The notes beneath the pieces were generated by a model that was given only the letters and a program-made list of their open reading frames with translations, did no database searches and was not told the origin of the DNA. 64,000 nucleotides of DNA from an uncultured Mucilaginibacter sp. (GTDB lineage Bacteria > Bacteroidota > Bacteroidia > Sphingobacteriales > Sphingobacteriaceae), in the NCBI GenBank assembly GCA_903891475.1, contig CAITEP010000008.1, forward strand, positions 62,001 to 126,000, read 5' to 3'. Position 1 is the first letter of the stretch, and each line of letters opens with the position of its first letter. The translations under genes were made by a program, and so were the position numbers. Positions 1-8,116 of this stretch are shown one piece after another.

Positions 1-2
1 AA

Positions 3-539
3 CCAAGCATACAAATTGGTTACCCTGAATTGATGTTTAACATTGCTGAGGGAATAAACAGGGGTTGGGTATCAGGTAATGCTGAAACCTATTATATTGC
101 AGGTATTCAAGCTTCTATGGCTTCTTATGGAATACCGGCTACCGGTTCATTTACGGCTTATTTTTACAGGCCAGGTTCAACAAGTGTTGCAAACTTAAGT
201 AATTATGATACTTATTTAATCAACACAAACTGGACTACCTATTATTCACAACCTGCCGTTCAATATGCGGCTGGAGCTACTGGTTTAACTCAAATATTGC
301 AACAAAAATATTTGGCCTTATTCCGTCACTCAGGTTTAGAAGGTTATTTCCAAAACCGCAGAACTGGCGTACCTACCTTTACCACAGGCCCAGGTACTGG
401 TAATGGTCAGCGTATAGCAAAACGTTTTCAATATCCTACCTCAGAGCGCTCAGCAAATACAGCAAATTATACTGCTGCTTTAGCTAGCCAATTTGGTGGG
501 CAAGATGACATCAACGCTACTATGTGGATTTTACAATAA
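3..539 (+). CDS. SusD/RagB-family outer-membrane nutrient-binding lipoprotein, C-terminal part
   Basis: The reading frame is open from the first bases of the window, so this is the 3' end of a longer gene. The visible part, about 178 residues, has the aromatic- and Gly-rich helical C-terminus of SusD-like proteins: a PELMFNIAEGINRGW segment, an LFRHSGLEGYFQNRRTG segment and a closing QDDINATMWILQ. It looks closest to the SusD_like_2 type. Members are surface lipoproteins that cap a SusC-type TonB-dependent porin and bind oligosaccharides or other nutrients; the SusC partner would be expected just upstream, outside the window. The N-terminus and lipobox cannot be seen. A strong terminator follows, so the downstream phosphoesterases are probably a separate transcript. 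The superfamily assignment is fairly secure; the ligand is unknown. Confidence 0.85.
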   Translation, partial: PSIQIGYPELMFNIAEGINRGWVSGNAETYYIAGIQASMASYGIPATGSFTAYFYRPGSTSVANLSNYDTYLINTNWTTYYSQPAVQYAAGATGLTQILQQKYLALFRHSGLEGYFQNRRTGVPTFTTGPGTGNGQRIAKRFQYPTSERSANTANYTAALASQFGGQDDINATMWILQ

Positions 540-577
540 TCCCATTATAAACATCCTATTAAGGATAAATTAATTTT

Positions 578-613
578 AAGTAAAGGCGGGGGTAATATCC
601 CGCCTTTACTTTT
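578..613 (+). terminator. intrinsic terminator after the SusD-like gene
   Basis: A perfect 13-bp stem (578-590 pairing with 599-611, GC-rich at the loop end) encloses an 8-nt loop and runs into a short T-tract. It lies 38 bases after the SusD-like stop codon and fits a factor-independent terminator. Confidence 0.8.
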
Positions 614-632
614 GTATAATTATTTTACGGTA

Positions 633-654
633 AATAATTGAATCATCAATTATT
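633..654. promoter_or_regulatory. small inverted repeat upstream of the propeller/phosphatase gene
   Basis: AATAATTGA and its exact complement TCAATTATT are separated by ATCA. It lies 34 bases before the start codon of the next gene. It could be an operator or a leader hairpin. It is AT-only in composition, so chance is a real possibility. Confidence 0.3.
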
Positions 655-687
655 ATTTATTTCAGTACATTAAGCTAATTAAATTAT

Positions 688-3420
688 ATGGGCAATAAGT
701 TCTATTTAACACTACTCCTCATTTCAGGAATGAGCCTTACCTTAAGCGCGCAGCAAAAAGCTACGGTGATGGAGGTTCCGGGCGTCGACCAATTTAGTAA
801 AATCGATATTCAAGGTGCTTCGGTTATCCCAAGTGGCAGGTTAATTACACCTGCCGGTCAGTTTGCGCGTATTACCAGTAAACCATTTGGTTTGGCAATT
901 TCGCCTGATGGTAAAAAAGCGGTTAGTCTGCACAATGGGGTAATATCAATCATTGATTTAACCAGCATGGACGCAACCCGGGTACCATCCTACGACCGGA
1001 AAATAGCTTCTCCGCTTAAAAACGGATCTTTCATAGGAGTTGCTTTCGCGCCTGATTCAAAAACCGTTTACTTAAGCGGAGGCGATAATGGCAAATTGAT
1101 TATTTATGATACCGAAACCAAAACTACCATCTCCGAGATTTCATTGAATGGAACCGTTAATGGCGTAGAATATAAAGATAGTTTTACTTCTGATTTAGTA
1201 TTGAACGAATCTAAAAATGAAATTTTGGCGCTAGATAGGGGCAACTTCCGTTTGGTAAGGATCGACCTGACTACCAAAAAAGTAACCGCCTCTATTCCTG
1301 CTGGTCGCCAGCCTTTTGGTTTGGCTTTAAGTCCTGATAAAAAAACGGCTTTTGTGGCCAATGTGGGTTTATATGCTTACCCGCTAATAACAGGTACTAC
1401 CAAGAAAAACCAAGATTCCATCATGATTTCTCGTCACCCTTATGGTAACAATACCAAGGAATCGATAGAAGGTACCGAGGTGGAAGGTCGTAAAATACCT
1501 GGTGTCGGTAGCCCCCTTTCACCGGAGGCCATGAGTGTTTTCACCATCGACCTAACCAACAATACCATCATCAATAAATTTAAAACCGGTTACCAAATCG
1601 GTCAGATGATTGAAGGTGCCGAGGTGGTTGGTGGCGCGAGCCCAAATTCAATAGCGGTTGGTAGTCAGTTCGCTTACGTTACCAATGCTACTAACGATAA
1701 TATCTCAATCATCGATTATAAAAACAACCAATTGGCAGGCGAAATTAAAATTACTGCCGATAAGCGCATTGACCAATACCGTGGTCTGCTACCATTTGGT
1801 GTAACTTTAAGTAAGGATGAAAAAACGCTTTACGTAGCGCTATTGGGTTTAAATTCGGTAGCGGTGATTGATGTTCCAAGTAAAACCACCATTGGTTTGA
1901 TTCCGACAGGATGGGGAACCAGCCGGGTAAAACTATCGCCCGATGAAAAGGACATGTACATTATTTCATGCCGTGGCTTTGGTGCCGGCCCTAATGGTGG
2001 TTTTGGCTTTAAGGCGCCACCACAGGGTACTTATATTGGCGATATCCAATTAGGATTGTTCCAAAAAGTAAGTGTACCAAATGCCGACCAATTGGCAAAA
2101 TATACCAATCAGGTAATCAGCAATACTTTCGCCACCAAAGAAGTAACAGCCGACCCTAAAAACCCACTGCCGGTATTGCCAGGCATTACCCCTACCCCCA
2201 TTAAATATATTGTTTACATCACCAAAGAAAACCGTACCTACGATGAAGTTTTCGGTCAGCTAAAACAAGCCAAAGGCGATAGTACTTTAGCCAGGTTTGG
2301 TGTAAATTGTGAATATACCTTGCCTGATGCTACAAGGGTTAAATTTCCGGGCTTAAAAGTTGCTCCTAACCATTTAAAGGCTGCGCAGCAATTCGCGTTC
2401 TCTGATAATTATTATTGCGATAGCGATGCCTCTATACATGGTCACCACTGGATGTTGGGTGTAATACCTAACGAATGGGTGGAAGCGAATTCAAATACTT
2501 CCTCAAGCGCTAATTTCTTTTCAAACGCTCCCGGTCGCAGGCCTCCCGGCTCTACCGGCAGTATGGATCCGGAGGATTATGCCGAAAGAGGCGGACTATG
2601 GGAAGCCCTTGAACGTAAAGGTGTAGAATTCTATAACTTTGGCGAAGCCAATGAAACGGCGCATAACCGTGAAATTTGGACCGATACACTTACTGGCTCT
2701 GGTCACGTGGTAATGGTGCCTATGCAAAAGGCATTGTTCACCCGCACCAGTCATAATTACGCTGGTTTCAATACCAATATTCCTGACCAGTTCCGAATGG
2801 ATCAGTTTGAAACCGAGTTTACCAATAAATGGATAAAAGGTAAAGAAACCTTGCCACCATTGATTACCATGCAAGTACCAAATGATCATGGTGCCGATAT
2901 CCGTTCGAAAGATGGTTATCCATACTATCAATCGTACATGGCTGATAATGATTTGGCGGTTGGTAGGATATTGCATTTCTTATCAAGAACCTCTTATTGG
3001 AAAAACATGTTGGTGATTATTACAGAAGATGACCCGCAAGGTGGTGTTGACCATATCGACGCGCACCGTTCTGTTTTGATGATGGCCGGCCCTTATGTTA
3101 AAAAAGGATATGTGAGCCATACCCATGCAAACTTCGGTTCATTACTTAAAACCATTTATAATATTTTAAATGTGCCTTATGTAAACCAATATGACGCGAC
3201 CGCTTCATTATTGACTGATTTCTTTACCGACCAACCTGATTTTACCCCTTATACACTCGAAAAAAGCGATGTAAGGATATTCGACCCATCAAAGGCTATG
3301 TCGAGGTATAAAAAGGATATCGACTGGCGCAAAATTGAAAAAGGCCCCGACATGGACGATGAAGACCATGAACGGAACGAGCGCAACAAGCTTGATAAAA
3401 AAGAAAAAGGCGGTAATTAA
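688..3420 (+). CDS. bifunctional YncE-like beta-propeller / phosphoesterase-family protein
   Basis: A secreted two-domain protein of 910 residues. After a signal peptide (about residues 1-22, ending LSAQQ) come repeated YVTN-type beta-propeller blades over roughly residues 40-430, for example KPFGLAISPDGKKAVSL and LLPFGVTLSKDEKTLYVAL. From about residue 505 there is a phosphoesterase domain of the phospholipase C/acid phosphatase superfamily, with KENRTYDEVFG at the entrance, DASIHGHHW, a VPNDHG motif near 732 and EDDPQGGVDHIDAHRS near 779; these Asp, His and Asn residues are the expected metal ligands and nucleophile region. The C-terminus is a highly charged tail. The domain pairing is recurrent in Bacteroidota. 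The substrate is unknown; a phosphomonoester or phosphodiester hydrolase of the periplasm is the likely role. The neighbours downstream are also phosphoesterases. Confidence 0.88.
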   Translation: MGNKFYLTLLLISGMSLTLSAQQKATVMEVPGVDQFSKIDIQGASVIPSGRLITPAGQFARITSKPFGLAISPDGKKAVSLHNGVISIIDLTSMDATRVPSYDRKIASPLKNGSFIGVAFAPDSKTVYLSGGDNGKLIIYDTETKTTISEISLNGTVNGVEYKDSFTSDLVLNESKNEILALDRGNFRLVRIDLTTKKVTASIPAGRQPFGLALSPDKKTAFVANVGLYAYPLITGTTKKNQDSIMISRHPYGNNTKESIEGTEVEGRKIPGVGSPLSPEAMSVFTIDLTNNTIINKFKTGYQIGQMIEGAEVVGGASPNSIAVGSQFAYVTNATNDNISIIDYKNNQLAGEIKITADKRIDQYRGLLPFGVTLSKDEKTLYVALLGLNSVAVIDVPSKTTIGLIPTGWGTSRVKLSPDEKDMYIISCRGFGAGPNGGFGFKAPPQGTYIGDIQLGLFQKVSVPNADQLAKYTNQVISNTFATKEVTADPKNPLPVLPGITPTPIKYIVYITKENRTYDEVFGQLKQAKGDSTLARFGVNCEYTLPDATRVKFPGLKVAPNHLKAAQQFAFSDNYYCDSDASIHGHHWMLGVIPNEWVEANSNTSSSANFFSNAPGRRPPGSTGSMDPEDYAERGGLWEALERKGVEFYNFGEANETAHNREIWTDTLTGSGHVVMVPMQKALFTRTSHNYAGFNTNIPDQFRMDQFETEFTNKWIKGKETLPPLITMQVPNDHGADIRSKDGYPYYQSYMADNDLAVGRILHFLSRTSYWKNMLVIITEDDPQGGVDHIDAHRSVLMMAGPYVKKGYVSHTHANFGSLLKTIYNILNVPYVNQYDATASLLTDFFTDQPDFTPYTLEKSDVRIFDPSKAMSRYKKDIDWRKIEKGPDMDDEDHERNERNKLDKKEKGGN

Positions 3421-3480
3421 AAAATTAATTACGGCAGAATCATGATTAATAAATCAAATATCTCCAAAAGCAAGTCATCT

Positions 3481-3521
3481 AAAGTCCTTCCGTTAGCTAA
3501 CGGAAGGATTTAGGTGAGGCT
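3481..3521. repeat. REP-like palindromic element (possible terminator)
   Basis: Positions 3485-3508 form a perfect 24-bp palindrome centred on GTTAGCTAAC, flanked by AAAG on the left and TTTAGGTGAGGC on the right. The layout AAAGTCC...GGATTTAGGTGAGG resembles dispersed intergenic palindromes I recall from Pedobacter and Flavobacterium genomes. It sits between the propeller/phosphatase gene and the glycerophosphodiesterase gene and could also end transcription, although there is no T-tract. Confidence 0.55.
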
Positions 3522-3538
3522 TAACCACAATTCAATCC

Positions 3539-4357
3539 ATGAAACTCCTCCCATACACCCTACTAATAGGTGTTTTATTTTTAAAAGATGGACACCAACC
3601 AAACCCCGTACCCCCATTAAAACATAAATTTATTGTTGTTTGCCATCGTGGTGACCATACCGTATTCCCAGAAAATACCTTGAAAGGTTACGAAATGGCC
3701 ATTAATGATGGAGCGGATTATGTGGAGATTGACCTGCGCACCACCAAAGACGGCAAATTGGTGAGCATGCACGACGGCACCGTAAACCGCATGACCGACG
3801 GTAAAGGCAATGTACGCGACCTTAACCTTGCCGAGATTGAAAACCTAAAGGTAAAACCCAGAACAAAGGAAGATACCGCAACCTACAGGGTGCCGACGTT
3901 TGAGGAAATTTTGAGGCTTTGCAAGGATAGGATTTATATTTATATCGACTTTAAAGAAGCCAGTGCAGGTCAGACCCTCGAGATGCTTCAAAAATTTGGT
4001 ATGGAGAAGCAAGTCTTGGTGTACATTAACCAGCCTTCGCAAGTAATTGATTGGCATAAAACGTATCCAACCATGCCCTTGATGTTTAGTTTGCCCGATA
4101 ATGTGAAAGATACGGTTGCCATGAAGAAGGTGATAGACCAATATCAGGTAGATGTTTTGGATGGCGACTATAGCGACTATACACCCGAAATGGTAAAATA
4201 CGGACAAAGTCTGGGTATAACCGTTTGGCCCGATGCCCAAAGCGGTAATGAGAATACCCAAGTATGGGATAAGGTAATTGCCCTAGGTTTTAAAGGTATG
4301 CAAACCGACCACCCCCTACAAGCCATAAAATATTTAGAGGAAAAAGGGTTTCGATAA
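3539..4357 (+). CDS. glycerophosphodiester phosphodiesterase family protein
   Basis: This 272-residue enzyme of the GDPD family (TIM barrel) would hydrolyse glycerophosphodiesters to glycerol 3-phosphate and an alcohol. The key residues are present: His36 in CHRGD, the ENT motif at 45-47, metal ligands Glu63 and Asp65 in YVEIDL, and His78-Asp79 in SMHDGTVNR. A hydrophobic N-terminus (MKLLPYTLLIGVLFL) suggests export. The length is usual for the family. It lies 118 bases after the propeller/phosphatase gene and 46 bases before a calcineurin-like phosphoesterase, so the three may form a set for using organic phosphate. The family assignment is firm; the precise substrate is inferred. Confidence 0.92.
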   Translation: MKLLPYTLLIGVLFLKDGHQPNPVPPLKHKFIVVCHRGDHTVFPENTLKGYEMAINDGADYVEIDLRTTKDGKLVSMHDGTVNRMTDGKGNVRDLNLAEIENLKVKPRTKEDTATYRVPTFEEILRLCKDRIYIYIDFKEASAGQTLEMLQKFGMEKQVLVYINQPSQVIDWHKTYPTMPLMFSLPDNVKDTVAMKKVIDQYQVDVLDGDYSDYTPEMVKYGQSLGITVWPDAQSGNENTQVWDKVIALGFKGMQTDHPLQAIKYLEEKGFR

Positions 4358-4368
4358 GCCCTTTTTTT
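4341..4368 (+). terminator. intrinsic terminator overlapping the GDPD stop codon
   Basis: AAAAAGGG pairs with CCCTTTTT around a short loop and is followed directly by a run of T. The stem contains the last codons and the TAA stop of the glycerophosphodiesterase gene, a compact arrangement. Confidence 0.75.
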
Positions 4369-4403
4369 ATGCCAAAAGTTTATTTTTATACAAAATTGAA
4401 ATC

Positions 4404-5249
4404 ATGAGCAATAGAAGGAACTTTATAAAATCAACTGTTACCGGAATAGCCGGCATAGCCATGCTGCCGGCACTCCACACCTTTGCCGAAGAAGGCAATC
4501 ATTATGCGCCCGATAAAAAATTAAAGTTAAGATTTGCCCTGATTTCCGATTTGCATTACGGGCAGGATGGTACCGATTTTGCGCAAAATGCCAGCAACGC
4601 GGTAAAATGGTTAACAGATGAGCATACCAAAAACCACCTCGACCTGATTATTTTTAATGGCGATTTGGTGCATAACCGACCTGATTTATTGCCCGAACTG
4701 AAAACAAAATACCTAGATAAGTTCCCGGTGCGGTATTGCACCATACCCGGTAACCATGATTATGCCGACGCCGCCATTTGGAAAGGCGCCTTTGGCTATG
4801 ATGATAATTTTGTGGTTGAGCTTGGCGATATAGCCTTTGTACTTGCCAACACGGCTGATGTTAAAGGCAATTACATAGCACCCGACAGTACCTTCCTCAA
4901 AACATCCTTGGATAAATTTGCTGATAAAAAAATCGTGTTCGTTATCCTGCATATAGCGCCTGTACAATGGCTCAAGAGCGAGGCTAGCACTTTTATTGAT
5001 AGTCCGGCAACGGTGAGCTTATTACACACTTATCCTAACGTAAAGGCGGTATTCCACGGGCACGACCATAATTTAGATGGTGTAAGATATACCGACAAGC
5101 TCCCCCACTTTTTCGATTCGCACATTGGTGGCAACTGGGGTACCGATTACAAAGGTTACCGTATAGTAGAAGTAGATGAAAATAACCAAATTACCACCTA
5201 CCAGGTAAACGCAAGTAAAAATCCGGTGTTGAATCAGAATAAAATTTAG
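4404..5249 (+). CDS. exported calcineurin-like metallophosphoesterase
   Basis: A 281-residue metallophosphoesterase with the full set of dinuclear-metal motifs: DLH at 49-51, GD at 86-87, GNHD at 116-119, His183 in ILHIAP, and GHDH at 219-222. The N-terminus SNRRNFIKSTVTGIAGIAML has the RRxFxK pattern and short hydrophobic stretch of a Tat signal peptide, so the enzyme is probably exported folded. It would cleave a phosphomonoester or phosphodiester; the family covers phosphatases, nucleotidases and cyclic phosphodiesterases, and the sequence alone does not choose. It is the third exported phosphoesterase in a row on this strand. Confidence 0.88.
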   Translation: MSNRRNFIKSTVTGIAGIAMLPALHTFAEEGNHYAPDKKLKLRFALISDLHYGQDGTDFAQNASNAVKWLTDEHTKNHLDLIIFNGDLVHNRPDLLPELKTKYLDKFPVRYCTIPGNHDYADAAIWKGAFGYDDNFVVELGDIAFVLANTADVKGNYIAPDSTFLKTSLDKFADKKIVFVILHIAPVQWLKSEASTFIDSPATVSLLHTYPNVKAVFHGHDHNLDGVRYTDKLPHFFDSHIGGNWGTDYKGYRIVEVDENNQITTYQVNASKNPVLNQNKI

Positions 5250-5374
5250 GGGGATTACAAAGGATTAAATTACAATAATTCTTTTCTGTTAAGGAAACTT
5301 CAAATTTGAATCAGCCTAATGCATCATTGATTTATTTAGTAGCCAAATATTAAAAACTATTTTTGGTCAATATC

Positions 5375-5989
5375 ATGTCAAAAGCCGAATCCAAAAATGT
5401 TTACAAAACTTACAACAAAATTGCCGACTGGTACGCCAAAAATAGGACCACCAAGCTTTTAGAGAAAGACTATTTAGACCAACTAATTGAACTTATTCCA
5501 GATAACGGCAATGTTTTAGATATAGGCTGCGGCACCGGGAAACCCATATTGGAATATCTGCAAAGCAAAAAATTGCGAGTTACAGGCCTTGATGCCAGCA
5601 CTAAAATGTTGGATATTGCCAAAGCAAACTTTCTTGAAACTGATTTTATTTTGCAGGATATGCGGATGTTAAATTTGGAAATGAAGTTTGATGCCATTGT
5701 AGCCTGGAACAGTTTCTTTCATCTACCAGCTGATGACCAACCACCCATTTTCTCGCTTTTTGAAAAACACCTTCACCCCAAGGGCGTTTTGTTATTTACC
5801 ACCGGGACAGAACGCGGGGAAGCTTGGGGAATAAATGGCGGAGAAAATATATTTCACGCCTCATTAAATTTAGATGATTATAGGAACCTGCTAAACAAGC
5901 ACCATTTTAAAATTATTGAAAATAAAGTAAACGACCCCGATTGTGGTGGACTAACCGTTTGGTTGACACAACACTTTTTTAATGCCTAA
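5375..5989 (+). CDS. class I SAM-dependent methyltransferase
   Basis: About 204 residues with a Rossmann-fold methyltransferase core: motif I VLDIGCGTGKP, an acidic LDAS at the end of strand 2, and a FDAIVAWNSFFHL segment matching motif IV. The opening YKTYNKIADWYAKNR is typical of small-molecule methyltransferases of the Methyltransf_25 type. A TTG lies 12 bases upstream in frame, but the ATG at 5375 gives the more natural start MSKAESKNVYKTY. The acceptor substrate cannot be predicted. It stands alone between the phosphoesterase cluster and convergent genes. Confidence 0.85.
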   Translation: MSKAESKNVYKTYNKIADWYAKNRTTKLLEKDYLDQLIELIPDNGNVLDIGCGTGKPILEYLQSKKLRVTGLDASTKMLDIAKANFLETDFILQDMRMLNLEMKFDAIVAWNSFFHLPADDQPPIFSLFEKHLHPKGVLLFTTGTERGEAWGINGGENIFHASLNLDDYRNLLNKHHFKIIENKVNDPDCGGLTVWLTQHFFNA

Positions 5990-6033
5990 AAATCGGTAAT
6001 CCCTACCTAATTTTCAATAAAACCAAATTTTCC

Positions 6034-6115
6034 ATGTCCCATAGGGACATCGCGTGGGTAGAAAAAAAAATAAAGAATTTCAGCGTTCCGTAGGTACGCC
6101 GTGTGAATTAGCCTA
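6034..6115. repeat. two tandem copies of a small palindromic repeat
   Basis: Unit 1 (6034-6060) is the stem ATGTCCC-ATA-GGGACAT followed by CGCGTGGGTA. Unit 2 (6083-6110) is GCGTTCC-GTA-GGTACGC followed by CGTGTGAATTA. Both share the pattern of a hairpin with TCC-nTA-GGnAC at its tip and a trailing CGnGTGnnTA, so they look like diverged copies of one short dispersed element. They lie in the intergenic space between two convergent genes. Confidence 0.55.
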
Positions 6116-6127
6116 TTGATAGGTAAG

Positions 6128-6170
6128 CAAAACAGGGTAGGAAATCATAAAATAAAATCTCCTACCCTGT
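6128..6170 (-). terminator. terminator hairpin for the SnoaL-like gene
   Basis: An 11-bp perfect stem (6132-6142 with 6160-6170, ACAGGGTAGGA and its complement) with a 17-nt loop lies 30 bases beyond the minus-strand stop codon. Read on the minus strand it runs into TTTTGCTT, a weak U-tract. Confidence 0.6.
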
Positions 6171-6199
6171 ATGTTTACAAGTGGTAAATAACCACCTAT

Positions 6200-6967
6200 T
6201 TAAAATTTACCATTATTGTTTTGCCAATTTTCCTTTGATGGAATTTCTTCAATTACATCCCAATGTTCGGCAATTTTGCCATTTTGTACCCTGAATAAAT
6301 CATAAAACGAAGAATGCTTTCCGGCCAACTTGCCTTCACTGGCTGCCAATACAAAATTCCCCTCACCTAAAACCATATGGATTTTATCATATTTCATGGT
6401 GATGCCTTGCTGCGCCCATTCGGCAAGGGTTTTGCCTAATCCCGAAAGCTTGTCGGGTACCAATGGGTTATGCTGAATATAGTTATCACCATCAAAATAG
6501 CCTGCCAATTTACCCATGTCGCCATTTACTAAAATATCGGTAATAAAATTTTCAACCAAGGTTTTGTTTGCGGCTGTATTTTCTAATTCTGTCAAGGCTA
6601 GTTCACCATCTATCATGGTATGCCCGCTTGGGTTTGGCGAGGTGGGGGTTTCCTGCAAATTATCCCAATGTTCCACTATTTTACCATCCTCAAACTTAAA
6701 AATATCAAACCCTATTTTAGGACCGAAAAAATTGTAATCGGTATGGGCAAATACATAATCCCCATCCTGAAATACCCTTACCGTATTTACCCTGGCCGAG
6801 TTTGGCGGCAATGCGCTTAAAGCGGCTCCAAAACCAGCCAAGCCGTCGGCTACAGCCAAGTTATGCTGTTTGTACTTAGTTGGGTTTATATCCGCTATGG
6901 GTGCGGTATCGCCCGTTTCAATTGATTTAAGTAAGGCTACTACTTTTTGTTTGTTGCTCATTTCCAT
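6200..6967 (-). CDS. tandem SnoaL/NTF2-like domain protein
   Basis: A 255-residue protein made of two copies of an NTF2-like (SnoaL-type) fold, roughly residues 5-110 and 135-245. The copies share recognisable landmarks: KYKQHNLAVADGLAGF against NYIQHNPLVPDKLSGL, FDIFKFEDGKIVEHWDNLQE against YDLFRVQNGKIAEHWDVIEE. Such folds form cone-shaped pockets used in polyketide cyclases, limonene-epoxide-hydrolase-like enzymes and binding proteins; single-domain versions are usual, so this is a fused duplication. There is no signal peptide. The start could be the ATG at 6967 or the one two codons later. It shares its strand with the AraC-type regulator behind it, which may control it. The function is unknown. 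Confidence 0.8.
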   Translation of the reverse strand: MEMSNKQKVVALLKSIETGDTAPIADINPTKYKQHNLAVADGLAGFGAALSALPPNSARVNTVRVFQDGDYVFAHTDYNFFGPKIGFDIFKFEDGKIVEHWDNLQETPTSPNPSGHTMIDGELALTELENTAANKTLVENFITDILVNGDMGKLAGYFDGDNYIQHNPLVPDKLSGLGKTLAEWAQQGITMKYDKIHMVLGEGNFVLAASEGKLAGKHSSFYDLFRVQNGKIAEHWDVIEEIPSKENWQNNNGKF

Positions 6968-6975
6968 TGTCTTTA

Positions 6976-7122
6976 CTAATTAAATTTTTGTTTGCTTTTA
7001 TTGGTTCCGTAATAAATTAAACCATACAAAAATGCGATGAAGACGGTTGCCGGTAGCGATACAAAAAGGACTTTAAATGGTAAATTTGTTCTGTTATAGG
7101 TGGTTTTTATCCCTAAATTCAA
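6976..7122 (-). CDS. possible 48-residue single-pass membrane protein
   Basis: A short frame of 48 codons with a TTG start overlaps the last 29 bases of the AraC-type gene and ends 9 bases before the SnoaL-like start. Its translation reads as a plausible small membrane protein: a polar N-terminus (NLGIKTTYNRTNLPFK), one hydrophobic span VLFVSLPATVFIAFLYGLIYY, and a basic tail GTNKSKQKFN. No ATG is available. The distribution of residues looks like a real transmembrane protein, but the evidence is only composition and placement; it could be a chance frame or the remnant of a larger gene. Confidence 0.35.
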   Translation of the reverse strand: MNLGIKTTYNRTNLPFKVLFVSLPATVFIAFLYGLIYYGTNKSKQKFN

Positions 7123-7972
7123 CGGGCGTTATAAGGGCATGCTTGCGGAAATATTTTATAAAATTGGTTGGCTCATCAAAACCCAATTCAAAACCAATTT
7201 GTTTAAAACTATCATTGGTATGTGCCAGCAAGCGTTTGGCTTCCAGCATTACCCTTTCATCAATCATGCCTTTTGGCGATTTACCCAGTATTTTGGAGGT
7301 AGCCTGATTCAATCGTTTTTCGGTAATGCCTAAATGCTCGGCAAAGTAGCTTACTGTTTTTTCTTGCTTATATTTTAATTCCAGCTTAGTTTTAAAAGCT
7401 AATAGATAGTCAAGGTCAATTCCTTTTTTAATTTCTAAAATAGCCTTCGCTTTATTTTCACGCTCGGCAAGCAACATTAAATTATGCAGGTAATTTTGTA
7501 GGATGTCGCCATGCTGCTGGTCGTTATTCATCAAAAGTTCCTGCTCCATTTGCCTAAACAAAACAGCAAATGGAGAATCGTTACCTGTAATTTGCAATTT
7601 AAAAACGGGCAATAAATCGCTAAACAAGTAGGTGCTCCTTAAAAATTTGGCATCGGCTTCCGTTTTACAAAAAAAGTTATCGGTAAATAAGATGGCCTTG
7701 CCTTCAAAACTACCTGTTTCGCTGAAACGCTGAACGGTATCCTTATTTAAAAATAGTAAGGTATTGGGTACTATATCAATGGGTTTAAAATCAACCAGAT
7801 GGGTAAAATTGCCGTTGGTAAACCAGAATATATGGTAAAAGCCGGCACGATGCGGGGTAGTAAGTATTTTGGGATGGTTTGAATGAGCCGTTGATAAATC
7901 AATGATTTCGAACTCTTGATCAAGTCCCTTTTTAAAATCGTAATTTTTAATTTTCTGTTTCACACTATCCAA
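7094..7972 (-). CDS. AraC-family transcriptional regulator
   Basis: 292 residues with an N-terminal cupin-like sensing part (about 15-130, including a TTPHRAGFYHIFWFTNG entry typical of AraC_binding domains) and a C-terminal double helix-turn-helix from about 195: KTVSYFAEHLGITEKRLNQATSK, then FKQIGFELGFDEPTNFIKYFRKH. No ATG is available near the N-terminus; the frame starts with TTG, or with a GTG three codons in. It would respond to a small molecule. Its upstream region contains the phased repeat array at 8117-8220, which may be its control region. The SnoaL-like gene immediately downstream on the same strand is a candidate target. Confidence 0.9.
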   Translation of the reverse strand: MDSVKQKIKNYDFKKGLDQEFEIIDLSTAHSNHPKILTTPHRAGFYHIFWFTNGNFTHLVDFKPIDIVPNTLLFLNKDTVQRFSETGSFEGKAILFTDNFFCKTEADAKFLRSTYLFSDLLPVFKLQITGNDSPFAVLFRQMEQELLMNNDQQHGDILQNYLHNLMLLAERENKAKAILEIKKGIDLDYLLAFKTKLELKYKQEKTVSYFAEHLGITEKRLNQATSKILGKSPKGMIDERVMLEAKRLLAHTNDSFKQIGFELGFDEPTNFIKYFRKHALITPVEFRDKNHL

Positions 7973-8116
7973 TTAGCGAATATCAGGTGAAAATATGCTT
8001 AAAAATTCATTCCAACATTATGTTTTTTTCAAACCATCAATAGTTCAAATAACAATCAATTTTGTCGAAAAAAAATCCAAAAAAACTGAAAAAAGTGGCA
8101 GTTTTTTCATCCGAAA

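Noticed and set aside
2596..2976. 126-codon antisense frame within the propeller/phosphatase gene
   Set aside because: The plus-strand gene shows clear family motifs throughout this part; the antisense frame has no recognisable feature.
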